A stretch of 64,000 bases of DNA from Citrobacter sp. FP75 (GTDB lineage: Bacteria > Pseudomonadota > Gammaproteobacteria > Enterobacterales > Enterobacteriaceae), in assembly GCF_018342065.1 (NCBI RefSeq), contig NZ_JAFDOE010000006.1, positions 62,001 through 126,000 on the forward strand, written 5' to 3'. Of this stretch, positions 42,764 through 50,226 are shown one piece after another. The notes below the pieces were generated by a model. It was not told where the DNA came from. It worked only from the letters and a program-made list of their open reading frames with translations, and made no database searches. Made by a program: the position numbers and the translations under genes. Each line of letters starts with the position of its first letter. Position 1 is the first letter of the stretch.

Positions 42764-44772
42764 TAAAACTCCACGCGCGCGCCGAGGTTATAGCGGCGTC
42801 CTTCCACCTGCGCGGACTCATTCCATGCGGTTGTGAGTTTCGGATCTTCATCCAGTACGTTGTAGACTCCTGCCATCAACTGGGTGTGCTTATTAAGCTG
42901 ATAACGAACGCCCACGTCCACCATCGTGTAGTCATCGTACTTATAGTTATTGCCGCTGTTGCGGTTACTGCTGCGATAGTTCACCGTGCTCCACACATCC
43001 AGGCTTTGTGTGGCCGCCCAGTTCAGCGACAGGTTCGCCATATGACGTGGATAGTCGTTCAGCGCGTAGCCTTTGTTGACGCCGCTTTTCTGCTCGCTGT
43101 GGTTCCAGGTGTAGTTGGCATTAGCTTTGAGGTCAGCGCTAATCTGCCAGTCAGCATTAAGCTCAACGCCGTACACATCGGCTTCGCTGACGTTAAAGTA
43201 TTTACTGACGGAATCGGCGTTGTAACCATTGACCGAGCACTGGTTAGTCGCCGTGGTTTCACAAATAGTTTGCTCAGCAATCTTGTCTTTGAATTGCGTA
43301 TAGAAAACGGTGCTATCCAGCGACAGGGCATCGCCCGTCCAGTACAGACCCAGTTCAGAGTTAACGCTTTTCTCCGGTTTCAGATCGTCATTGCCCACCG
43401 TCAGGAAGGGATAAGGCACGGTTGAACCGTAAGGGGTGACGAAGTCGCTGGAGGTTGCCCGCAGCTCCGGTTTTTTATACCCGGCTGAGACGCCGCCTTT
43501 CAGCGCCCAGGCATCGCTGAATGCCCAGTTACCGTACATTTTCGGCGTAATATGCGTACCAAAGTTATCGTCCTGGTCCATACGCGCTGAGGTGGTCAGG
43601 ATGAAATCGTCGATGCTCCAGCCATCTTCCACGAACAATGCCCAACCGTTACGGCTGATTTTGGTAACCGGATCCGAGCCGGGCAGCGTTTTGTTGGCGA
43701 CATCAAAACGGTCGTTTAACTCTTCGCGGGTGAAATTCGCCCCGACGGTCAGTTTATGGTTGTCGAGCGTGAAGGTGGTTTGTGAGTTGGCGACGTAGTT
43801 TTCCATCTGCACATACTGCGGCGACTGTCCGTCATAAACGTATTTTGAGCGGCCCTTCTCGTAGTTGATGTAGTTGGTCGTCGCGATGGTATCGTCTGCG
43901 TACCATCCGGTATGGGTCAGGGTAGCGGCGTTGCGATCGAACAACCATGACCACGGTGCACCGCGTTTCTGGGTCCGGTTTTTCTCCTGCTCGCCGGTGA
44001 CCACGTTGAGGTCGAAGAGGTTATTGTCGCTGGCGGCCAGGCCCAGCGTCATATCAACGGATTTACGGTTATGCTTGCCGAAGTAATTATTGCGATCGTC
44101 ATCGCGGCGGTCGAGCCAGTCCGCAGCCACGCTTAAACCCAGAACGTCGGGAATGATTGGTCCCATGGTGAACAGATTCATCTGGCTGGTATTGCCCAGA
44201 TACTGGTGTTCCTGCAGCCAGGTATTGGCGGCAATCGCCGTCGTCCAGTCTTTGGCTCCGTAAGGTTTTTTGGTGATGACGTTCACCACACCGCCGATGG
44301 CGTCTGATCCGTACAGCGATGACATCGGGCCGCGAATCACTTCAATACGTTCAATGGCTTCCATTGGCGGTAAGAAGTTGGCTTCGGTGCCGATGTCGTG
44401 ACCATACGGGCGCGATTCACCGGTATTTTGTTTAACGCTGTTAACCATAAAAGCGGTATAGGACGGGTCCATGCCGCGGATCATAATGCTGCCGGCATTC
44501 ATTCCGCTACTGTTGGTGACCGAGACGCCGGGAATATTTTTTATCGCTTCACCGATGTTACGGTCCGGCTGAATATCCAGCGTTTTACGATCGATAACCG
44601 AAATCGTGGCCGGGGCCTCACGTTTTTGTTGTGAGAACCCGGACGCCGTAATGACCATTTCATCTTCGCTATTGCGTGAGGTTTCGCTTAATTCTTCGGC
44701 CTGCGCGGGAAAAATAACCCCGCCAGAGAATGCAACGATCCCTGTCAGCGTAATAAGTTGACGCGTTTTCAT
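42763..44772 (-). CDS. TonB-dependent outer membrane receptor (siderophore/CirA-like)
   Basis: 669-residue receptor. Signal peptide about 1-25 (FSGGVIFPAQA-E), TonB box-like DEMVITASG (about 37-45), plug domain (about 50-155, with IRGMDPSYTAFMV and VIRGPMSSLYGSDAIGGVVNVITKKP), then a 22-strand barrel ending in the outer-membrane-type phenylalanine (LGARVEF). Start taken at MKTRQL with AGG upstream; a GTG 12 bases earlier is possible. It follows a YncE-like gene and a Fur-like box, pointing to iron-regulated uptake. The IS element begins directly after its stop. Confidence 0.92.
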   Translation of the reverse strand: MKTRQLITLTGIVAFSGGVIFPAQAEELSETSRNSEDEMVITASGFSQQKREAPATISVIDRKTLDIQPDRNIGEAIKNIPGVSVTNSSGMNAGSIMIRGMDPSYTAFMVNSVKQNTGESRPYGHDIGTEANFLPPMEAIERIEVIRGPMSSLYGSDAIGGVVNVITKKPYGAKDWTTAIAANTWLQEHQYLGNTSQMNLFTMGPIIPDVLGLSVAADWLDRRDDDRNNYFGKHNRKSVDMTLGLAASDNNLFDLNVVTGEQEKNRTQKRGAPWSWLFDRNAATLTHTGWYADDTIATTNYINYEKGRSKYVYDGQSPQYVQMENYVANSQTTFTLDNHKLTVGANFTREELNDRFDVANKTLPGSDPVTKISRNGWALFVEDGWSIDDFILTTSARMDQDDNFGTHITPKMYGNWAFSDAWALKGGVSAGYKKPELRATSSDFVTPYGSTVPYPFLTVGNDDLKPEKSVNSELGLYWTGDALSLDSTVFYTQFKDKIAEQTICETTATNQCSVNGYNADSVSKYFNVSEADVYGVELNADWQISADLKANANYTWNHSEQKSGVNKGYALNDYPRHMANLSLNWAATQSLDVWSTVNYRSSNRNSGNNYKYDDYTMVDVGVRYQLNKHTQLMAGVYNVLDEDPKLTTAWNESAQVEGRRYNLGARVEF

Positions 44773-44854
44773 AATATAAGACACCTGAAAAGTAAAAATA
44801 AAGCGTCACCTTGCCGCTCAATATGGCGACAAGGTGTAAATAGTTTTTTGATTA

Positions 44855-45925
44855 TTAGTATTTAGACAGATCGATTTTCAGCACGTAGTCGGGCTTCACG
44901 CCAATCATTTTCTCCGGCTGTTTTACGCTGACATACAAAGTGTTAGCGTCCTGAGAAAGTGCAAGGCTGTTAGGTAACGCATTGGTTTCAATGCTGTGTT
45001 TCACCTGGTAAGTCTTGCTGTCGACAATGCTGACCTGCTTGGCATTGCGGTGCGTAATATATACTTCCTGGCGTTTTTCGTTATATATCACTGCCAAAGA
45101 GTTAATGACCTTAATTGGCGCAATAACCTTGCCAGTATTAATATCAACGACCAGCACATCCGCTAAATCCGGATCGGTCAGGAACGCGCGATTATTTTCG
45201 GTATCAAGGGCGATATTCAGGAAGAAATGTTTTTTAGTCGGTTCAATGGAAAAGCGGCTAATGATTTTGTGGTGGGTGGTGTCCAGCGTAATCAGCTCGT
45301 TTCTGCCATTAACCACGTACAGGCGGTTCTTATTTGCATCCACCGCCATGCCGGTCGGATATTCACCCATGTTTTCAAGGGTGGCAATTTTTTCACGCTT
45401 TTGCGTATCCACGACCCAGACGATACCTTTTTCAGCCACGCCGGAAACGTACAGGCGGTGATGCTGCTTATCGAGCACCATCTCACGGGTATGGACAATA
45501 TCTTTCGGGTTTTTGGCTTCGCTCAGTTGCAGTATCGCCAGCTCTTTACCGCTGCGGGTATCGATTAGCGTTACTGAACCTTCCAGCGTGTTACCGACAT
45601 ACAGCACCTGATTTTCTTCATCCAGCGCGGTAGCAAATGCTCGGCGGCTGGTTTCAATGACTTCGGTGGTGGTGAATTTTTCCAGATCGAGTTTGTAGAT
45701 AAGCCCGCTGGTTTTATCTTTATCAAACGACGGCGACGAGGCGGCAAAAAGCGCCTTCTGCTGGCTATCAACCGCCAGTTCATACACGCCGTTACCGACG
45801 TCGCGGGTCAGAAAATCTTTCTCAGGCAGCGTCTGTGCCGCACCGGGCAGGCTGGTAAATAACAATGCGGTGGCGAGGGCCACTGCGGAATAGTGTTTCA
45901 GGGACTTCACAGTGTGGAGGTTCAT
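44855..45925 (-). CDS. YncE-like secreted beta-propeller protein
   Basis: 356-residue exported protein, related to E. coli YncE (a seven-bladed beta-propeller that binds DNA in vitro and is iron-regulated). Signal peptide about 1-31 (LLFTSLPGAAQ). Repeated blade motifs include QVLYVGNTLEGSVTLID, RLYVSGVAEKGIVWVVD, RLYVVNGRNELITLD and TLYVSVKQPEKMIGV. It is 82 bases upstream of the TonB-dependent receptor and follows a Fur-like box. The pairing mirrors yncD-yncE of E. coli. Function unknown. Confidence 0.9.
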   Translation of the reverse strand: MNLHTVKSLKHYSAVALATALLFTSLPGAAQTLPEKDFLTRDVGNGVYELAVDSQQKALFAASSPSFDKDKTSGLIYKLDLEKFTTTEVIETSRRAFATALDEENQVLYVGNTLEGSVTLIDTRSGKELAILQLSEAKNPKDIVHTREMVLDKQHHRLYVSGVAEKGIVWVVDTQKREKIATLENMGEYPTGMAVDANKNRLYVVNGRNELITLDTTHHKIISRFSIEPTKKHFFLNIALDTENNRAFLTDPDLADVLVVDINTGKVIAPIKVINSLAVIYNEKRQEVYITHRNAKQVSIVDSKTYQVKHSIETNALPNSLALSQDANTLYVSVKQPEKMIGVKPDYVLKIDLSKY

Positions 45926-45963
45926 TGACGTTTATTCACATTTATTTACGTGCTGCAAATGAT

Positions 45964-45982
45964 AATGAGATCTAGTCTCATT
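45964..45982. promoter_or_regulatory. Fur-like box
   Basis: Perfect inverted repeat AATGAGA-TCTAG-TCTCATT, extended on the left by GATAATGAG as in the Fur consensus GATAATGATAATCATTATC. It ends 38 bases before the YncE-like start, where a promoter would lie. An iron-responsive operon is the likely reading. Confidence 0.78.
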
Positions 45983-46113
45983 CGCAAATAAGATAAGTTA
46001 AATGTGACTACCCAATCTGGTAGGTGCATAAGACCATGTTTTTCGCATGGGATTTGCAAGCGAGCTGGTAGACAACGCGAGTTTGCGTTACCCCAATGGA
46101 ATTATATTAATTA

Positions 46114-46139
46114 ATATATTGAATAACTATTCAATATAT
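46114..46139. repeat. Perfect 12-bp inverted repeat
   Basis: Arms ATATATTGAATA (46114-46125) and TATTCAATATAT (46128-46139) around AC. It lies about 120 bases before the broken hcp. It may be an operator or simply a foreign-DNA hairpin; no T run follows. Confidence 0.8.
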
Positions 46140-46259
46140 ATTTTGGGAATGTATGATTATAAATATTTTATTTAATATGATCTGCTTGGCATCAATGGCC
46201 TTAGTCCATCGGTAATATTACTCAGGTTTACGTTTACTAACACGGAGGATAGTAATGGA

Positions 46260-47405
46260 ATGAGTGATATTGTTTAACTGAAGCTTATTGGTGAACAACA
46301 AGGTGATATTTCTGATGGCAGTGGAACATCTGATTCAGTTGGTAATCGGTGGCAACAGAGTCATGTGGATGAAATATTTGTATTTTCTTTGGGTGCGGGG
46401 GTAACGAATACAGGCAAAGGTGCGAACCTACAGGGATTAACATTCAGCAAGCAAATAGATAAATGTTCGCCGCTGTTAATGCAGGCAATTAATAATAACG
46501 AAAACCTGTTTGTGGAGTTTTGGTTTTATCGCATTAATAGATATGGTCAATGGGAGAAGTATTATTATATTCAATTAAGGGGGGCTTCGATATCAAGTAT
46601 TCAACTTCGAGTTGTTCAAGACCAGATAGATACAGAAACCATATGTGTAAACTATGATTATATCCTTAGTAAGCACCTGATAAGCAATACCGAGTGTAGC
46701 TATCTGGCTTTACCTGCGGACTACAATAAGTTGTTTGTTCCGATTCCGAAAGCCCAGACTCATACTCTTAACAGCGCTGGCGTAGGTCGACTGCTTGCGG
46801 CAGGAGGGATTTATAACGGTAACATCGAAGGGTTCAGGGACACTGCAGAAAAACTGGGGGGTGATGCCGTCAAAGGCTACGATCAGATTCTTAATGAGAA
46901 AACGGTTAGCACTGCCATTATAGCGGCCTCAATTGCCGCAGGTTACGGGCTTGGGAGGATGGAGTTAGAATCAGAGATTCGGGTACTTCAGGAATTGGAG
47001 CATTTTGGTGCCAGAGGAATATCATCAGGGCGTCCTTTTAACCCCGATTTAGCTGGAGGACCTATTGAGAATTTAACCACGGATGGTGTTACTATCAACC
47101 ATGATGGTATAGCTGTCGTAGAAAAGCATGTGTCGCGGTTCAAGCATGATCCTGCCAATGATGTGATGATTAAACGCTTGAAGGACATTGCTGATGGTAA
47201 AATCCTCCATGAACAAGTTGATTTGAATTACTATACTCATGAATGTCGGGAGTTCCAGCGCTACTGCAATTTAGGTTGGGAGACTGGCGAACCGGAAGGC
47301 TTTGAGGGATATGAGCTTTGGAATAATGCACATACCGCTACTCTGGAAGAGTATAACCTTAAAGCTTCAGATTTATATCACCCGGATGCGATACTAAATG
47401 ATTAA
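46260..47405 (+). pseudogene. Hcp-type VI secretion tube protein fused to a C-terminal toxin, broken by a stop at codon 6
   Basis: Read from ATG 46260 the frame gives MSDIV, then TAA (46275-46277), then LKLIGEQQGDISDGSG and a full Hcp domain (to about codon 165) with SVGNRWQQSHVDEIFVFSLG and EKYYYIQLRGASI, as in Hcp of the extended enteric class. Other Hcps have Tyr at codon 6, so TAT or TAC changed to TAA. After a linker, codons about 190-381 form a toxin-like domain with DPANDVMIKRL, YYTHECREFQRY and a YHPDAI end. The rest is open and intact. The only downstream start is a GTG at 46365 inside the Hcp fold, so translation is probably lost unless the stop is an error or suppressed. No T6SS structural genes are in the window. 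Confidence 0.85.
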
Positions 47406-47649
47406 TGAAACTGAATTTAATGTACTGAAAGTTATGGCTGAAAAAGACAGAAACTGGAATTGTTATCTTCTTGACCGGGTGCTTTCTGTGAGAGATATTC
47501 CTGGTTTTGGCAATGTAGTCAGAATTGTTAATAACTTAGCAATACAGGGATTTGTAGAAATCATTGATATCGAAAATGCTACTCAACCCGATTATCGGGT
47601 TACTAACGAGGGGCGTGAGTATGTAAAAATCCGTCATTCAGGAGAATAG
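47398..47649 (+). CDS. Small winged-helix-like protein downstream of the Hcp-toxin
   Basis: 83 residues, starting 8 bases inside the end of the broken hcp frame, so translationally linked to it. The pattern FNVLKVMAEKDRNWNCYLLDRVLS...GFVEIIDIENATQPDYRVTNEGREYV resembles a compact winged helix with a beta hairpin. AT-rich like its neighbours. By position it is the first candidate immunity gene; a regulator is the alternative. I do not recognise a named family with confidence. Confidence 0.7.
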   Translation: MINETEFNVLKVMAEKDRNWNCYLLDRVLSVRDIPGFGNVVRIVNNLAIQGFVEIIDIENATQPDYRVTNEGREYVKIRHSGE

Positions 47650-47656
47650 TCGTAGA

Positions 47657-47947
47657 ATGATTAATGCCAGTCAGTTTAATCATCTGTTGTTAATTGATTT
47701 CTTTCTTTCCGGTGCGTTATCCGCTTCAGCGTTTGAGAAGCAATATTTTCTTGTCTGGAGGAATTACAGGGATTCTGATGGTATAAACGAAATTGATGAA
47801 AACACAGAATTGTATATAGATAGCGTATTCACGGCTTTAGATCTTTATTGTTCTGACCCTAAGCTCAGGAACGATGATGATCTTGATGATAGTCAGTTGC
47901 TCAGCGAAATAACTCGGTTGAATAGACAGTGGTGCGAGTCTGTGTAG
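47657..47947 (+). CDS. Candidate immunity protein (colicin-immunity-like)
   Basis: 96-residue acidic helical protein: FNHLLLIDFFLSGALSASAFEKQYFLVWRN at the start followed by a Asp-rich part (CSDPKLRNDDDLDDSQLL) . The opening helices resemble the self-protective colicin-immunity-like family, in which short helical proteins bind nuclease toxins. It follows the previous gene by 7 bases with GGAG upstream. Assignment is by pattern and position only. Confidence 0.65.
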   Translation: MINASQFNHLLLIDFFLSGALSASAFEKQYFLVWRNYRDSDGINEIDENTELYIDSVFTALDLYCSDPKLRNDDDLDDSQLLSEITRLNRQWCESV

Positions 47948-47962
47948 CTTGAAAGCATCTAT

Positions 47963-48259
47963 ATGAATAAGTTGATAAAAAATTCTGCGAGATATGTTGA
48001 TTGGTTAAAGCATCTGCCGCGGAGTGATAGTTTATATGAGTTAACTGACTGTCTGAACTGTGGTGAAAAGGGCCTTTCTTATCAATATTTTGGTTTCGAT
48101 AATGGTGATATTGGCTGGAAGGTTATTTGGTGCGAAACCTGTAAATCAGGAGTGAAAATTTCGAGAACCAAAATACCTGAAGGGGCTAGTAGGTTAATAG
48201 ATGTTCAAGAACAAGAACATTTCTTTGAAATGAAGCCTGAACTGAAACTAATCGTTTAG
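47963..48259 (+). CDS. Small zinc-ribbon-like protein in the toxin cluster
   Basis: 98 residues with two CXXC pairs (DCLNCGEKG at about 28-36 and WCETCKSG at about 57-64), suggesting a zinc ribbon. Basic N-terminus, acidic C-terminus. It starts 15 bases after the previous gene and is the last of the AT-rich cluster. Function unknown; it may be an immunity protein for a second, lost toxin. Confidence 0.65.
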   Translation: MNKLIKNSARYVDWLKHLPRSDSLYELTDCLNCGEKGLSYQYFGFDNGDIGWKVIWCETCKSGVKISRTKIPEGASRLIDVQEQEHFFEMKPELKLIV

Positions 48260-48270
48260 ATTAATCTCAA

Positions 48271-48297
48271 AAAAGCCCCTCATAAAATGAAGGGCTT
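48271..48297 (-). terminator. ppa terminator
   Basis: AAGCCC and TCAT (48273-48283) pair with ATGA and GGGCTT (48287-48297) across one mismatch; on the minus strand a T run (TTTTTTGAG) follows. It lies after the ppa stop and may also stop the convergent small-gene cluster. Confidence 0.85.
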
Positions 48298-48328
48298 CAA
48301 TAAGTTATGCTGACTTTAGAAAGCCAAC

Positions 48329-48856
48329 TTACTTCTTCGCGCGCTCGAAGGAAGCAACGATTTCAGCTTTAGCGGCTTCAGCGTTGTCCCAACCGTCAAC
48401 TTTTACCCATTTGCCTGCTTCGAGGTCTTTGTAGTGCTCGAAGAAGTGGGTGATCTGCGCTTTCAGCAGGTCCGGCAGGTCGTTCACATCTTTGATGTGA
48501 TCGTATTCTTTGCTCAGCTTGGTGTGCGGAACGGCAACCAGTTTCGCATCTTCACCGGATTCGTCGGTCATTTTCAGTACGCCAACCGGACGGCAGCGGA
48601 TCACTGAACCTGGCTCCAGCGGGTACGGGGTCGGGACCAGAACGTCTACCGGATCCCCATCCAGAGACAGGGTGTGGTTGATGTAACCGTAGTTGCACGG
48701 ATAGAACATCGCAGTGGACATGAAGCGGTCAACGAACAGGGCGCCGCTCTCTTTGTCAACTTCGTATTTGATCGGATCTGCGTTAGCAGGGATCTCGATA
48801 ACAACGTAGATATCTTCCGGCAGGTCTTTACCGGCAGGGACGTTGAGTAAGCTCAT
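48329..48856 (-). CDS. ppa: Inorganic pyrophosphatase
   Basis: Soluble family I pyrophosphatase, hydrolysing pyrophosphate from biosynthesis; essential and hexameric in E. coli. 175 residues from [10 protein letters not shown], with GGAAA upstream; a long open extension before it is noncoding. The signature [14 protein letters not shown] (about 66-79) carries the metal-binding aspartates, and Lys/Glu/Tyr active-site positions ([17 protein letters not shown]) are present. Confidence 0.98.
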   Translation of the reverse strand: MSLLNVPAGKDLPEDIYVVIEIPANADPIKYEVDKESGALFVDRFMSTAMFYPCNYGYINHTLSLDGDPVDVLVPTPYPLEPGSVIRCRPVGVLKMTDESGEDAKLVAVPHTKLSKEYDHIKDVNDLPDLLKAQITHFFEHYKDLEAGKWVKVDGWDNAEAAKAEIVASFERAKK

Positions 48857-49021
48857 GTCTGTTTCCTTTAAATAAGCTATGGCAAACAAGTGGCGGGTAT
48901 TATAGCCAACTCGCGCTGAATGTCTCCGCTTGTTTTCGATTTCCCTCCTCGGATTTTGGCCTTTTTCCCCTGCGGTGATGACAGAAAAATCCATAAGTTC
49001 AGCTGCATTTTTCATAGGGTA

Positions 49022-49037
49022 ATGAAAGCGATTACAA
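49022..49037. promoter_or_regulatory. Candidate GalR/GalS operator for ytfQRT-yjfF
   Basis: ATGAAAGCGATTACAA matches the GalR consensus GTGKAANCGNTTNCAC at the core positions. ytfQ is known as a GalR target in E. coli, and the operon imports galactofuranose. Confidence 0.6.
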
Positions 49038-49075
49038 ACTTGTGATTAACGTTTTATTTACTTTTTTGAAGTGTG

Positions 49076-49096
49076 ATGTAACGCAATCCGTTACAT
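49076..49096. promoter_or_regulatory. Perfect inverted repeat upstream of ytfQ
   Basis: Arms ATGTAACG (49076-49083) and CGTTACAT (49089-49096) around CAATC, about 70 bases before the ytfQ ATG. It partly overlaps GTGTGATG, which could be a CRP half-site. Binding protein unknown. Confidence 0.65.
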
Positions 49097-49165
49097 GCTC
49101 GATTGTCTATAGTTTTTTCGCGACTGTTTATTAATCAACAATAATCACCCTACGAGGACGCACTT

Positions 49166-50122
49166 ATGTGGAAGCGCTTACTTTTAGTCACAGCAGTTTC
49201 GGCAGCCATGTCATCTATGGCGATGGCAGCCCCTTTAACCGTAGGATTTTCTCAGGTCGGGTCTGAATCTGGCTGGCGTGCAGCAGAAACCAACGTAGCG
49301 AAAAGCGAGGCCGAGAAGCGGGGCATTACGCTGAAAATCGCCGACGGTCAGCAAAAACAGGAAAACCAGATTAAAGCGGTACGTTCATTCGTGGCGCAGG
49401 GCGTGGATGCCATCTTTATTGCACCGGTGGTGGCAACGGGCTGGGAGCCGGTATTAAAAGAAGCTAAAGACGCCGAGATTCCGGTCTTTTTGCTCGATCG
49501 TTCCATCGATGTCAAAGACAAGTCTCTCTATATGACCACCGTTACAGCCGACAACGTGCTGGAAGGCAAATTGATTGGCGACTGGCTTATCAAAGAAGTG
49601 AACGGCAAGCCGTGTAACGTCGTTGAGCTACAAGGGACCGTCGGTGCCAGCGTGGCGATTGACCGTAAAAAAGGTTTTGCTGAAGCCATTGCCAGTGCGC
49701 CAAACATCAAAATTATCCGCTCCCAGTCCGGCGACTTTACCCGCAGTAAAGGCAAAGAAGTCATGGAAAGCTTTATTAAAGCGGAAAACAACGGCAAGAA
49801 CATCTGCATGGTTTACGCCCACAACGATGACATGGTGATCGGTGCGATTCAGGCAATTAAAGAAGCGGGCCTGAAACCGGGCAAAGATATTCTGACCGGT
49901 TCCATCGACGGCGTGCCGGATATCTACAAAGCGATGATTGACGGTGAAGCCAACGCCAGCGTTGAGCTGACGCCAAATATGGCGGGCCCGGCCTTCGACG
50001 CGCTGGAGAAATTCAAAAAAGACGGCACGATGCCTGAGAAGCTGACCATTACCAAATCTATCCTCTATCTGCCGGATACCGCGAAAGAAGAGTTAGAGAA
50101 GAAGAAAAATATGGGCTACTAA
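49166..50122 (+). CDS. ytfQ: YtfQ, galactofuranose-binding protein
   Basis: Periplasmic solute-binding component of the YtfQRT-YjfF importer; E. coli YtfQ binds galactofuranose. 318 residues; signal peptide about 1-21 (VSAAMSSMAMA-A). RbsB-like fold with VGFSQVGSESGWRAAET at the start of the mature chain and YAHNDDMVIGAIQAIKEAG near residue 220. First gene of the operon, with TACGAGGA upstream. Confidence 0.96.
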   Translation: MWKRLLLVTAVSAAMSSMAMAAPLTVGFSQVGSESGWRAAETNVAKSEAEKRGITLKIADGQQKQENQIKAVRSFVAQGVDAIFIAPVVATGWEPVLKEAKDAEIPVFLLDRSIDVKDKSLYMTTVTADNVLEGKLIGDWLIKEVNGKPCNVVELQGTVGASVAIDRKKGFAEAIASAPNIKIIRSQSGDFTRSKGKEVMESFIKAENNGKNICMVYAHNDDMVIGAIQAIKEAGLKPGKDILTGSIDGVPDIYKAMIDGEANASVELTPNMAGPAFDALEKFKKDGTMPEKLTITKSILYLPDTAKEELEKKKNMGY

Positions 50123-50135
50123 GGCCTCATGAAAA

Positions 50136-50211
50136 TGCCGGGTGACGCTGCGCTTGCCCGGCCTACGATACGCTCATTTGTAGGCCGGTTAAGCGTAGCG
50201 CCAACCGGCGT
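50136..50211. repeat. REP/BIME between ytfQ and ytfR
   Basis: Two facing REP units (ATGCCGGGTGACGCTGCGC ... and GTAGGCCGGTTAAGCG ... CCAACCGG) between the binding-protein gene and the ATPase gene. In such positions these hairpins stabilise the upstream mRNA and lower expression of the following gene, fitting the greater need for binding protein. Confidence 0.85.
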
Positions 50212-50226
50212 GATGCAGGGGGAATC

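Larger units (their letters stand above)
45926..46259. other. AT-rich gap between the iron pair and the Hcp-toxin gene
   Basis: 334 bases without a supported gene. It holds the Fur-like box near its left end, a perfect AT-rich inverted repeat at 46114-46139 and a good ribosome site (CGGAGGA, 46243-46249) before the broken hcp. Base composition drops sharply to A+T-rich from about 46080, marking the edge of foreign DNA. Confidence 0.6.
48857..49165. promoter_or_regulatory. ppa / ytfQ divergent control region
   Basis: A 309-base gap with no supported gene, holding the ppa promoter on the left and the ytfQ promoter on the right. Two dyads stand out: a GalR-type site at 49022-49037 and a perfect inverted repeat at 49076-49096. 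Confidence 0.55.

Noticed and set aside
46365..47405. A functional Hcp-toxin starting at the downstream GTG (46365)
   Set aside because: That start would remove the first 35 residues of the Hcp beta-barrel and has only a weak ribosome site, so a stop-broken full gene is the better reading.
41399..48328. chpS/chpB toxin-antitoxin genes expected between ytfP and ppa in E. coli
   Set aside because: No open frame here resembles them; the place is taken by the IS element, the iron-type pair and the Hcp cluster.
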